Positions 6,511-13,234 of a stretch of DNA of 15,428 nt are shown here, in pieces (position 1 is the first letter of the stretch; every line of letters starts with the position of its first letter). The stretch comes from an uncultured Coriobacteriaceae bacterium (GTDB lineage Bacteria; Actinomycetota; Coriobacteriia; Coriobacteriales; Eggerthellaceae): the NCBI GenBank assembly GCA_902767025.1, contig CACXFZ010000221.1, positions 1 through 15,428 of the forward strand, written 5' to 3'. Below the pieces are notes generated by a model. The model was not told the origin of the DNA and ran no database searches. It worked only from the letters and a program-made list of their open reading frames with translations. The translations under genes and the position numbers were made by a program.

Positions 6511-7191
6511 ATGGAAGCGTACAAGCGGGAATTCATCGAGTTCATGGTCGATTCGCAGGTGCTCAAGTTCGGCGAGTTCACGCTGAAGAGCGGGCGCACG
6601 TCGCCGTTCTTCATGAATGCGGGGGCGTACGTCACCGGCGAGCAGCTGCACAAGCTGGGGCTGTACTACGCGCAGGCCATCCACGACGCCTTCGGGCTCG
6701 ACTTCGACGTGGTCTTCGGCCCGGCGTACAAGGGCATCCCGCTGTCGGTGATCACGGCGATGGGCATCCACGAGCTGTACGGCAAGGAAGTGAAGTACTG
6801 CTCCAACCGCAAGGAGGAAAAGGACCACGGCGAAGGCGGCAGCCTGCTGGGCCATGCACTGCAGGACGGCGAGCGCGTGGTGATCGTCGAGGACGTGACC
6901 ACTTCGGGCAAGTCGATCGACGAGACCTACCCGATCATCACCTCTGCGGCAGACATCGAGGTCGTGGGCCTGATGGTGTCGCTCAACCGCATGGAAGTGG
7001 GGCCGTCGGGAACGATGGCCGCTATCGACGAGGTGTCCGAGAAGTACGGCTTTCCCACGGGCGCCATCGTCACGATGGCCGATGTGGTCGAGGCCTTGCA
7101 CAACACCCCATGCGGGGGCCGCGTGCTCATCGACGACGACATGAAGCAGAAGATCGACGATTACTACGCCCAGTACGGCGTGCAAGCCTAA
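6511..7191 (+). CDS. pyrE: Orotate phosphoribosyltransferase
   Basis: A 226-aa type I phosphoribosyltransferase that joins orotate to PRPP to give OMP, the fifth step of de novo UMP synthesis. The PRPP-binding motif is VVIVEDVTTSGKS (123-135). GEFTLKSGRTSPFFMNAGAY (21-40) and FGPAYKGIPLS (69-79) match OPRT substrate-binding regions. The ATG at 6511 follows AAAGGTGG by 6 nt; a GTG two codons upstream overlaps the ribosome-binding site and is unlikely. No other pyr gene is in the window. It is followed 13 nt later by the aromatic-pathway fusion gene, an unrelated metabolic partner. Confidence 0.95.
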   Translation: MEAYKREFIEFMVDSQVLKFGEFTLKSGRTSPFFMNAGAYVTGEQLHKLGLYYAQAIHDAFGLDFDVVFGPAYKGIPLSVITAMGIHELYGKEVKYCSNRKEEKDHGEGGSLLGHALQDGERVVIVEDVTTSGKSIDETYPIITSAADIEVVGLMVSLNRMEVGPSGTMAAIDEVSEKYGFPTGAIVTMADVVEALHNTPCGGRVLIDDDMKQKIDDYYAQYGVQA

Positions 7192-7204
7192 GGTGCGCAC
7201 GCAC

Positions 7205-8851
7205 ATGTCTGCGGGCGTGTTCGCAGCGGGGAGGCCTGCGCTGATCGCAGCGCCCGTCATGGCCTCCGATGCCGCACAGGCATGCGCGTTGGCCGAACGT
7301 GCCATTGCGGACGGTGCGGACATGGTCGAGCTGCGCGGCGACTGCCTGGCCGACCCCCTCGATGCCGAATCGGTGGTGGGAGCGTGCAGGCAGGTTCGCT
7401 CGGCCTTGGACGGGCATCCGCTCCTTTTCACGCTGCGCACGCGTGCGCATGGGGGAGCGGTCGACGTCGATGCGCCCACGTACGAGCGCATTGTGCACGC
7501 GGTGGTGGATGCGCGCGTCGCCGATGTCGTGGACGTCGAGTCGTCGGCGCTGGACGATGCGCGACGCCGGCTCGTCCAAGCCGCCCATGAAGCGGGCATC
7601 GAGGTAATCTCATCTCACCACGACATCGACCACACGCCGAGCGTGACGGACATGGTCTGCCGGCTCGAACAGCTGCGCCAAGACGGTGCCGACCTGGTAA
7701 AGGCGGCCTACCAGGCGCATGAGAGCGCCGATGCGCAGCGGGTACTGGCGGCGACGTGCGCCTATGCCCGCCGCCAGGACGCGGCGCCCTTGTGCGCGAT
7801 AGCGATGGGGGATGCCGGCACGATAACCCGCGTGCTGGGCCAGGCGTACGGTACGCGGCTGTCCTTTGCGGCAATCGAGAGGCAAGCGGCGCCTGGGCAG
7901 CTGAGCGTTGCCCAGGCCGTGGCGTGCTCCGCCAAGGTCGACGAGTTCTCATCCCAGGGCCGCTACAGCGAGCTGGTGGCCGTGAACCTGTTCGACCCGG
8001 ACGCGAGCGTGGTGGCCTTGCTGGGATCCCCAGTCGGGCACAGCCTGTCGCCGGCGATGCACAACCTGTCGTTCGAGCAGGCCGGCATCCATGCCTACTA
8101 CGTGGCGCTCGAGTGCGCCGAGCATCAGATCGCATCGGCCATCGAGGCGATGCGCGCCAACCCCGCCTGGGTGGGCTGCAACGTCACCATGCCCTGCAAG
8201 CAGGAGGTCATCCGCCACCTGGACGGGCTGGACGACGCGGCGGCGCTTTCGGGGGCGGTGAACACCATCGCCAAGCGCGGTAGGCGCCTGGTGGGGTACA
8301 ACACCGACGGTGTTGGTTTCGTCGCCAGCCTCAAGGAGCGGGGCGTCGATGTCGCCGGAGCGCGCGTGTGCGTGATCGGCGGGGGAGGCGCTGCCCGTGC
8401 CATCGGCGCGCAGTGCGCCCTGGACGGCGCCGCTTCGGTGTGCTTCGCGCTGCAACCCGAAACCGCCAAAAGGCCGGCCGTCGATGCGCTCGCCCGCTCG
8501 ATTGCAGCCGACACGTCTTGCCGTGCCTTCGTCCTGGATTGCACCGACGGGCTTGCGCTGGCGCGTGCCATCGACGATGCGACGGTCCTGGCGAATGCCA
8601 CGCCGTGCGGCATGGGCGACGATCGCGATTCGAGCCCGGTGCCGCCTGGGGTGCTGCGGGCCGGCTTGGCAGTGGCCGATGCCGTCTACGCTCCCGTGCG
8701 CACGAAGCTGCTGCAAGACGCCGAGCGCGCCGGGTGCACCTGCGTGACGGGCCTGGGAATGCTGCTTCATCAAGCGGCGGCGGCAGAGCGCATCTGGTTC
8801 GACTGCGCCATGCTCACCGACTACGTGGCCGACACGCTCTTCGGCCTCTAG
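7205..8851 (+). CDS. Bifunctional 3-dehydroquinate dehydratase (type I) / shikimate dehydrogenase
   Basis: A 548-aa fusion catalysing two consecutive shikimate-pathway steps. Residues about 10-240 are a type I dehydroquinase: ELRGD (42-46), FTLRTRAHGG, SSHHD with the catalytic His139, and the Schiff-base Lys166 in ADLVKAAYQ, then MGDAGTITRVLGQAYG. Residues about 265-548 are shikimate dehydrogenase: GSPVGHSLSPAMHN (274-287), CNVTMPCK with catalytic Lys332, YNTDG with Asp368, the dinucleotide loop GGGGAARAIG (392-401), and GLGMLLHQAA. The usual NRT cofactor motif is replaced by L-Q-P near 416-418. I chose the ATG at 7205, 9 nt after AGGTG; a GTG at 7193 lacks a ribosome-binding site. It starts 13 nt after pyrE. 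The order AroD-AroE mirrors the plant enzyme. Confidence 0.93.
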   Translation: MSAGVFAAGRPALIAAPVMASDAAQACALAERAIADGADMVELRGDCLADPLDAESVVGACRQVRSALDGHPLLFTLRTRAHGGAVDVDAPTYERIVHAVVDARVADVVDVESSALDDARRRLVQAAHEAGIEVISSHHDIDHTPSVTDMVCRLEQLRQDGADLVKAAYQAHESADAQRVLAATCAYARRQDAAPLCAIAMGDAGTITRVLGQAYGTRLSFAAIERQAAPGQLSVAQAVACSAKVDEFSSQGRYSELVAVNLFDPDASVVALLGSPVGHSLSPAMHNLSFEQAGIHAYYVALECAEHQIASAIEAMRANPAWVGCNVTMPCKQEVIRHLDGLDDAAALSGAVNTIAKRGRRLVGYNTDGVGFVASLKERGVDVAGARVCVIGGGGAARAIGAQCALDGAASVCFALQPETAKRPAVDALARSIAADTSCRAFVLDCTDGLALARAIDDATVLANATPCGMGDDRDSSPVPPGVLRAGLAVADAVYAPVRTKLLQDAERAGCTCVTGLGMLLHQAAAAERIWFDCAMLTDYVADTLFGL

Positions 8852-8855
8852 CTTT

Positions 8856-8873
8856 GAACGGGGCCCCCTGTTC
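8856..8873 (+). terminator. Short hairpin after aroDE, possible weak terminator
   Basis: GAACGGG (8856-8862) pairs with CCTGTTC (8867-8873) with one G-T wobble over a 4-nt loop, 4 nt after the stop codon. AT-rich sequence follows but no T run. Confidence 0.35.
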
Positions 8874-8893
8874 ATAATCTCCCTGCGCATTCC

Positions 8894-8922
8894 TTTCCAA
8901 CCTGGGTCGTTGCTGGTATACT
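8894..8922 (+). promoter_or_regulatory. Promoter of the ilvBN operon
   Basis: TTTCCA (8894-8899, four of six consensus) is followed after exactly 17 nt by TATACT (8917-8922), with TGG just ahead giving an extended -10. The predicted start near 8929-8930 leaves a leader of about 270 nt before ilvB. Confidence 0.65.
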
Positions 8923-8928
8923 GCGCGC

Positions 8929-9199
8929 TACAACCGAAGATGTTCGCCTGCGATGACGAAGAGGAGTACGGGCGCGGCGCTTGCCATGCAGGATGCGGCG
9001 GCAACGGGTCCGGAAAGCCTTCACCAGCAGTTCAACCGAACGTCCGAAGGGAATGCGGACACCCCCGCAGCCGATTCGGGCAAGTACGTGGAAGCAACCA
9101 TGTTGCTGCCTGCGCCTACCCAGCGCATCGATGCTTGCACGAATCCTGCCCGTCCGCGGCAGGTTTTTTATTGCAATGGCACATGCGAAAGGAGCGGCC
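8929..9199 (+). ncRNA. Structured ilvB leader RNA, candidate transcription attenuator
   Basis: The leader has three parts. (1) A 5' stem at 8957-9021: GAAG/CTTC, an internal loop with AGTA on one side and GAA on the other, CGGG/TCCG, TTGCC/GGCAA and GCA/TGC. (2) Two overlapping hairpins at 9042-9069: GTCCG/CGGAC or TGCGG/CCGCA. (3) A long imperfect stem at 9077-9152: CGGGCA/TGCCCG, CGTG/CACG, AAGCA/TGCTT and an ATGT/GCAT tip with one wobble, whose 3' arm uses four bases (9147-9150) of the terminator's 5' arm. No closed leader peptide rich in Ile, Val or Leu codons is seen. The AGTA/GAA loop recalls a T-box specifier loop, but no UGGNACC-type T-box is recognisable, so the class is unassigned. 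Confidence 0.6.
9145..9172 (+). terminator. Intrinsic terminator in the ilvB leader (attenuator)
   Basis: CCTGCC (9145-9150) pairs perfectly with GGCAGG (9158-9163) over a 7-nt loop, followed at once by TTTTTTATT. It sits downstream of the promoter and 28 nt ahead of the ilvB start, so it would stop transcription before the operon unless refolded. Confidence 0.85.
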
Positions 9200-10966
9200 A
9201 TGGGCAAGATGACGGGAGCGCAGGCGCTGGTGGCAAGCCTCGAGGCCGAAGGCGTGGAATGCCTGTTCGGCTATCCGGGCGGCCAGGCCATCGAGATCTT
9301 CGACGCCCTGTACGACTCGAAGATGAAGTTCGTGCTCGCGCGCCACGAGCAAGGGGCCGTGCACGAGGCAGACGGCTACGCGCGCGCCACGGGGCGCACC
9401 GGCGTGGTCGTTGTCACGAGCGGACCCGGTGCCGTCAACACGGTCACCGGCATAGCCACGGCGTACATGGACAGCGTCCCGCTGGTGGTGATCACCGGGC
9501 AGGTGCCCACGCACGTGATCGGAACCGACTCGTTCCAGGAGTCCGACATCTTCGGCATCACGCTGCCAGTGGTCAAGCACAGCTACCTGCTGCGCGACGT
9601 GGCCGATTTGCCCTACACGATCAAGAAGGCGTTCCACATTGCCAGCACGGGGCGTCCCGGGCCGGTGCTCGTCGACGTGCCCAGCGATGTGGCCGAGGCC
9701 CTGGTCGACTTCGCCTGCCCGCAGGACGTGAACATCGAATCGTACAAGCCCACGGTGCGGGGCAACAAGAAGCAGATCCGCCAGGCGGCATCGGCCCTGG
9801 AGGCGTCTAAGCGCCCGCTGGTGCTGCTGGGCGGCGGCGTGATCACCGCGCAGGCCGCTCAACCCGTAAGCGACCTGGTCCACGCGCTGCAGGCGCCCGT
9901 GCTCGCCACGCTGATGGGCAAGGGCGCGTTTCCCGCGGAGGATCCTTTGTACCTGGGTGCGGTGGGCATGCACGGCAGCAAGTACTCGAGCATGGCGCTG
10001 GACGCGTGCGACCTGATCCTGGCCATCGGCACTCACTTCAGCGACCGGGTGACCGGCGCCTTCGATTCCTTCGCGCCCCAGGCCAAGCTCGTGCACATCG
10101 ACATCGATCCGGCGGAGATCGGCAAGGTGATACCGGCCGACGTGCCAATCGTCGGCGACGCCGCGCGCGTGGCAGCCGATATCGCCGCCGAGCTGGAAGC
10201 ACGTGGCTTCGAGCCCCAGACGGGCGATTGGCTCGCGCAGGTGGACGCCTGGCGCCAGCGCTGGCCCTACTACGACGAGGCGCTTCCCGACAACCCCGAC
10301 GAGATCGTGCCCGAGCGCTTGCTGGCCGCGCTGTCTGCGCGCCTGGATGCGGACAGCATCGTCACCACCGATGTGGGCCAGCACCAGATGTGGGCCAACC
10401 AGATGGTGGAGCGCTCCCTGCCGCGCACCTTCCTGTCGAGCGGTGGCCTGGGCACGATGGGCTACGGGCTGCCGGCGGCCATCGGCGCCGCGCTCGCGTA
10501 CCCGGACCGTCAGGTCGTGTGCATCTCGGGGGACGGCTCGGTGCAGATGAACATCCAGGAGATGGCGACGGCGAAGGCCACGGGCGCTGCCGTGAAGGTG
10601 CTGCTGATGGACAACGGCGTGCTGGGCATGGTGCGCCAGTGGCAGGGCCTGTTCCTGGACGGCCGCTTCGCCGCCACCACGCTCGACGCCAACCCCGACT
10701 TCTGCAAGCTGGCCGAGGCCTATGGCTGGAACGCCGAGCGCATCGAGAGCTGGGACCAGGTGGAACCGGCGCTCGACCGCATGCTTGCAACCCCGGGACC
10801 CTACGTGCTCGATTGCGCGATGTCCGCCGACCAGAACGTCTACCCGATGATTCCGCCGGGTGCGACGCTGCAGGAGGCCATCGGGGCGATCGACTGCGAC
10901 AACGGCGTGGTGCGCGAGGGCCTTGCCCCGCGTGGCGGCGCATCCAAGAAGGGAGGCCGGCGATGA
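9200..10966 (+). CDS. ilvB: Acetolactate (acetohydroxyacid) synthase, large catalytic subunit
   Basis: A 588-aa ThDP-dependent enzyme that condenses two pyruvates to acetolactate, or pyruvate with 2-ketobutyrate, the first common step to valine/leucine and isoleucine. Visible are the catalytic Glu50 in RHEQGA, the FAD/central domain with GGGVITAQAA (211-220), and the ThDP-Mg motif beginning GDGS (444-447) and ending MDNG (470-473). QVPTHVIGTDSFQE (101-114) and the WQG site (481-483) are typical of anabolic AHAS rather than catabolic AlsS. The C-terminus carries a short Gly/Lys/Arg tail. AAAGGAG lies 5 nt before the ATG at 9200. It overlaps ilvN by 4 nt and is preceded by an attenuator-like leader. 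Confidence 0.96.
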   Translation: MGKMTGAQALVASLEAEGVECLFGYPGGQAIEIFDALYDSKMKFVLARHEQGAVHEADGYARATGRTGVVVVTSGPGAVNTVTGIATAYMDSVPLVVITGQVPTHVIGTDSFQESDIFGITLPVVKHSYLLRDVADLPYTIKKAFHIASTGRPGPVLVDVPSDVAEALVDFACPQDVNIESYKPTVRGNKKQIRQAASALEASKRPLVLLGGGVITAQAAQPVSDLVHALQAPVLATLMGKGAFPAEDPLYLGAVGMHGSKYSSMALDACDLILAIGTHFSDRVTGAFDSFAPQAKLVHIDIDPAEIGKVIPADVPIVGDAARVAADIAAELEARGFEPQTGDWLAQVDAWRQRWPYYDEALPDNPDEIVPERLLAALSARLDADSIVTTDVGQHQMWANQMVERSLPRTFLSSGGLGTMGYGLPAAIGAALAYPDRQVVCISGDGSVQMNIQEMATAKATGAAVKVLLMDNGVLGMVRQWQGLFLDGRFAATTLDANPDFCKLAEAYGWNAERIESWDQVEPALDRMLATPGPYVLDCAMSADQNVYPMIPPGATLQEAIGAIDCDNGVVREGLAPRGGASKKGGRR

Positions 10967-11436
10967 GGCACGTGACCAGCATCCTGGTGGAGAACAAGCC
11001 CGGCGTGCTCAGCCGCGTGACGGGGCTGGTGTCCCGACGCGGTTTCAACATCGACTCGCTGTCGGTGGCGCCCACCGAAGACCCCAACAAGTCGCGCATC
11101 ACCGTGGTGGTCGTGGCCGACGAGGTCGCCTACGAGCAGATCAAGAAGCAGCTGAACAAGCTGGTGAGCGTCTACAAGGTCAGCGACCTGACGGCCGAGG
11201 CCGCCATCGAGCGCGAACTGGTGCTGTTCAAGGTGGGGGTGGAGCCCGAACGGCGCGGCGAGGTCATCGAGATCGCGAACGTCTTCCGCGCCAAGATCGT
11301 CAACGTGGGCCACGATGCGATCACCATCGAGGCCACCGGAGATGCCGACAAGCTCACCGCAATGGAGGAGCTGCTGCGTACCTACCAGCTGCGCCAGATC
11401 ACCCGCACCGGCATCACGGCGATGCCGCGCGACTGA
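10963..11436 (+). CDS. ilvN: Acetolactate synthase, small regulatory subunit
   Basis: A 157-aa regulatory subunit of acetohydroxyacid synthase. The N-terminal ACT domain begins VTSILVENKPGVLSRVTGL (4-22) and includes RRGFNIDSLSV; the C-terminal half (about 75-157) is the second domain, containing ELVLFKV and ending in RTGITAMPRD. It activates IlvB and confers valine feedback inhibition. Its ATG overlaps the ilvB stop in an ATGA (10963-10966), with AAGGGAGG upstream inside ilvB, so translational coupling is expected and suits equimolar subunits. It is of the short family form (about 160 residues). The symbol ilvH would be equally acceptable. Confidence 0.95.
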   Translation: MRHVTSILVENKPGVLSRVTGLVSRRGFNIDSLSVAPTEDPNKSRITVVVVADEVAYEQIKKQLNKLVSVYKVSDLTAEAAIERELVLFKVGVEPERRGEVIEIANVFRAKIVNVGHDAITIEATGDADKLTAMEELLRTYQLRQITRTGITAMPRD

Positions 11437-11448
11437 CCTCGCTTGCGA

Positions 11449-11488
11449 TCCGGCCCCATCGGCGCCCCTGGGGTTTCGATAGGCCGGA
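11449..11488 (+). terminator. Stem-loop after ilvN, likely operon end
   Basis: TCCGGCC (11449-11455) pairs perfectly with GGCCGGA (11482-11488), and ATCG/CGAT (11458-11461/11477-11480) extends the stem. No T run follows, so termination could be partial. Confidence 0.45.
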
Positions 11489-11519
11489 CGCTAGATTGGC
11501 GGGAAAGCTCTGCCTAAGG

Positions 11520-11536
11520 TGTTACACTAACGAACC
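11520..11536 (+). promoter_or_regulatory. leuA promoter, extended -10, apparently leaderless
   Basis: TGTTACACT gives a TGN-TACACT extended -10 (TACACT at 11523-11528), 8 nt before the leuA ATG. An in-frame TAA at 11528-11530 rules out an earlier start. The only purine-rich sequence, AAGGTG (11516-11521), is about 15 nt from the ATG and overlaps the promoter, so a ribosome-binding site in the transcript is unlikely. Confidence 0.5.
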
Positions 11537-13072
11537 ATGACACGCAAGATCCGCATATTGGACACCACCCTGCGCGACGGCGAGCAGGCCCCGGGCGCCT
11601 CGATGGGCTTGGAAGGCAAGCTCGTCATCGCCCGCGAGCTGCTGCGCCTGGGCGTGGACGCCATCGAGGCCGGCTTCCCGATGAGCTCTCCGGGCGACTT
11701 CGAAAGCGTGCGCAGCGTGGGCGAGCTCGTGGGCGACGCCTGCATGGTCATGGCCCTGACGCGCGCGCTCGAATCCGACATCGATGCGGCGGCAGACGCG
11801 CTCTCCACGGCCCAGATACCCTGCATCCACACGGGCCTGGGCGTGTCGGAGAGCCATTTGCGCAACAAGCTGCACATGAGCCGCGAGGACTGCCTGGCAC
11901 GCGTGGAAGCGTCGGTGAGCTATGCGCGCTCGAAGTGCGACCTGGTCCAGTTCTACGCCGAGGACGCGGCGCGCGCCGACAAGGAGTTCCTGGCGCGCGT
12001 GTGCGAAACCGCCATCAAGGCCGGCGCGACCGCGGTCAACATCCCCGACACCACCGGCTACTCGCTGCCGCAGGATTTCGCCGAGCGCATCCGCTACCTC
12101 CGCACCCATGTGGAGGGCATCGACGACGTGGTGCTGTCGGTGCATTGCCACAACGACCTGGGCATGGCGACCGCCTTGTCGCTGGCGGGCGTGGCGGCCG
12201 GCGCGATGCAGGTGGAATGCACGATCAACGGCCTGGGCGAGCGGGCGGGCAACACCGCGATGGAGGAAGTGGTCATGGCGATCGCGCTCCACGGCGAAGA
12301 GCTCGACGCCCACACCGACATCGACACGCGCGAATTCGTGCGGGCCAGCAGGCTCGTGCAGTCGATCACGGGCATGAAGGTCCAGGCGAACAAGGCCATC
12401 GTGGGGGCGAACGCCTTCGCGCATTCGTCGGGCATCCACCAAGACGGGGTGCTCAAGGAGCGCGAGACCTACGAGATCATCGACCCGGAAACGGTTGGTG
12501 CGGGCTCGGGCAGGCTGGTGCTCACGGCGCGCAGCGGGCACGCTGCCCTGCGCAACCGCCTCGAGGAGCTGGGCTATTCGTTCGACCGGGACACCATCGA
12601 CGAGATCTACGAGCGCTTCCTGGCGGTGGCCGACCGCAAGCGCGCGGTCTACGACGAGGAGATCGAGAGCATCGTCAACGAATACGAGCGCCAATCGGCG
12701 GCGGTGTACACGCTCGAGGCGCTGCAGGTGTCCACGGGCTTCCCGCTCACGCCCACGGTCACGCTCACGCTAAGCGACGATGAAGGTTCCCGCCACACGG
12801 TGGCCACGGTGGGCGACGGCCCCATCAACGCGGCCTACGACGCGGTCAACCAGATCGTCGGGCTGGAAAACGACCTCACCGAGTACGTGGTGCAGGCGGT
12901 CACGCGCGGCACCGACGCCATCGGCGAGGTGACCGTGCGCATAGCCGCGGACGACCGCGTCTTCGTGGGACACGGCGCCGATCCCGACATCGTCGTCAGC
13001 TCGGTGCGCGCGTACCTGAACGCCCTCAACCGGGCGCTGATCGCCCGCCGCTCCACCGAATATGCAAATTAG
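11537..13072 (+). CDS. leuA: 2-isopropylmalate synthase
   Basis: A 511-aa enzyme that condenses acetyl-CoA with 2-ketoisovalerate, the first committed step of leucine synthesis. The catalytic TIM barrel opens with ILDTTLRDGEQAPGASM (7-23), has the metal-binding SVHCHNDLG (His203 and His205) and ECTINGLGERAGN (227-239), and continues through SSGIHQDGVLKE (297-308). Residues from about 390 form the LeuA allosteric dimerisation domain that senses leucine, with TVGDGPINAAYDAV characteristic of it. Length and N-terminus match the prokaryotic (LeuA type 1) form rather than the longer mycobacterial type. It follows ilvBN by 100 nt and has its own -10 box. leuB, leuC, leuD and ilvC are not in the window. 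Confidence 0.96.
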   Translation: MTRKIRILDTTLRDGEQAPGASMGLEGKLVIARELLRLGVDAIEAGFPMSSPGDFESVRSVGELVGDACMVMALTRALESDIDAAADALSTAQIPCIHTGLGVSESHLRNKLHMSREDCLARVEASVSYARSKCDLVQFYAEDAARADKEFLARVCETAIKAGATAVNIPDTTGYSLPQDFAERIRYLRTHVEGIDDVVLSVHCHNDLGMATALSLAGVAAGAMQVECTINGLGERAGNTAMEEVVMAIALHGEELDAHTDIDTREFVRASRLVQSITGMKVQANKAIVGANAFAHSSGIHQDGVLKERETYEIIDPETVGAGSGRLVLTARSGHAALRNRLEELGYSFDRDTIDEIYERFLAVADRKRAVYDEEIESIVNEYERQSAAVYTLEALQVSTGFPLTPTVTLTLSDDEGSRHTVATVGDGPINAAYDAVNQIVGLENDLTEYVVQAVTRGTDAIGEVTVRIAADDRVFVGHGADPDIVVSSVRAYLNALNRALIARRSTEYAN

Positions 13073-13110
13073 GTGGCGCATGCTGCTCCTTTGTGGTTAA
13101 ATACATCTGC

Positions 13111-13140
13111 TTGGCAAACGGTTTGCGCGCAGAATACGCT
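13111..13140 (+). promoter_or_regulatory. Candidate rimP-nusA promoter
   Basis: TTGGCA (13111-13116) and TACGCT (13135-13140) are separated by 18 nt. The -35 overlaps the dyad at 13114-13126. An alternative AT-rich -10 (TTAAATAC, 13097-13104) lacks a matching -35. Confidence 0.4.
13114..13126. promoter_or_regulatory. Perfect dyad GCAAAC-G-GTTTGC, LacI-family-like operator
   Basis: A 13-bp inverted repeat with 6-bp arms resembles operators of LacI/GalR regulators, for instance the E. coli PurR core GCAAACGTTTGC, with one additional central G. It lies over the candidate -35 of the rimP operon. No LacI-type regulator is encoded in the window. Confidence 0.4.
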
Positions 13141-13151
13141 TGATGATGTGG

Positions 13152-13182
13152 AGAAAGTGGGTTCACCCCGCTTTCTTTGTTT
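13152..13182 (+). terminator. Intrinsic terminator between leuA and rimP
   Basis: AGAAAGTGGG (13152-13161) pairs with CCCGCTTTCT (13167-13176) with one T-G wobble over a 5-nt loop, followed by TTTGTTTAT. It ends leuA transcripts about 80 nt after the stop. If the rimP operon starts at the promoter candidate just upstream, it would also be a leader attenuator. Confidence 0.7.
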
Positions 13183-13234
13183 ATCGGGCGCCTGCCGGGC
13201 AAGCCGACGACGGACAGACGAAGGAGGTGGGGTC

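Noticed and set aside
8929..9199. Canonical T-box riboswitch
   Set aside because: No sequence fits the UGGNACC antiterminator bulge and the specifier would be Ala or Phe; kept only as a partial resemblance of the 5' domain.
8953..9810. Long plus-strand frame through the ilvB leader into ilvB, as a leader peptide or N-terminal extension
   Set aside because: It has no branched-chain codon run and no stop before the terminator, and it reads ilvB out of frame; the in-frame extension from 8981 also crosses the terminator. Good ribosome-binding site support exists only for 9200.
13073..13234. 54-residue N-terminal extension of RimP
   Set aside because: The frame is open but spans the terminator and promoter region, is not RimP-like, and the ATG at 13235 has an ideal ribosome-binding site.
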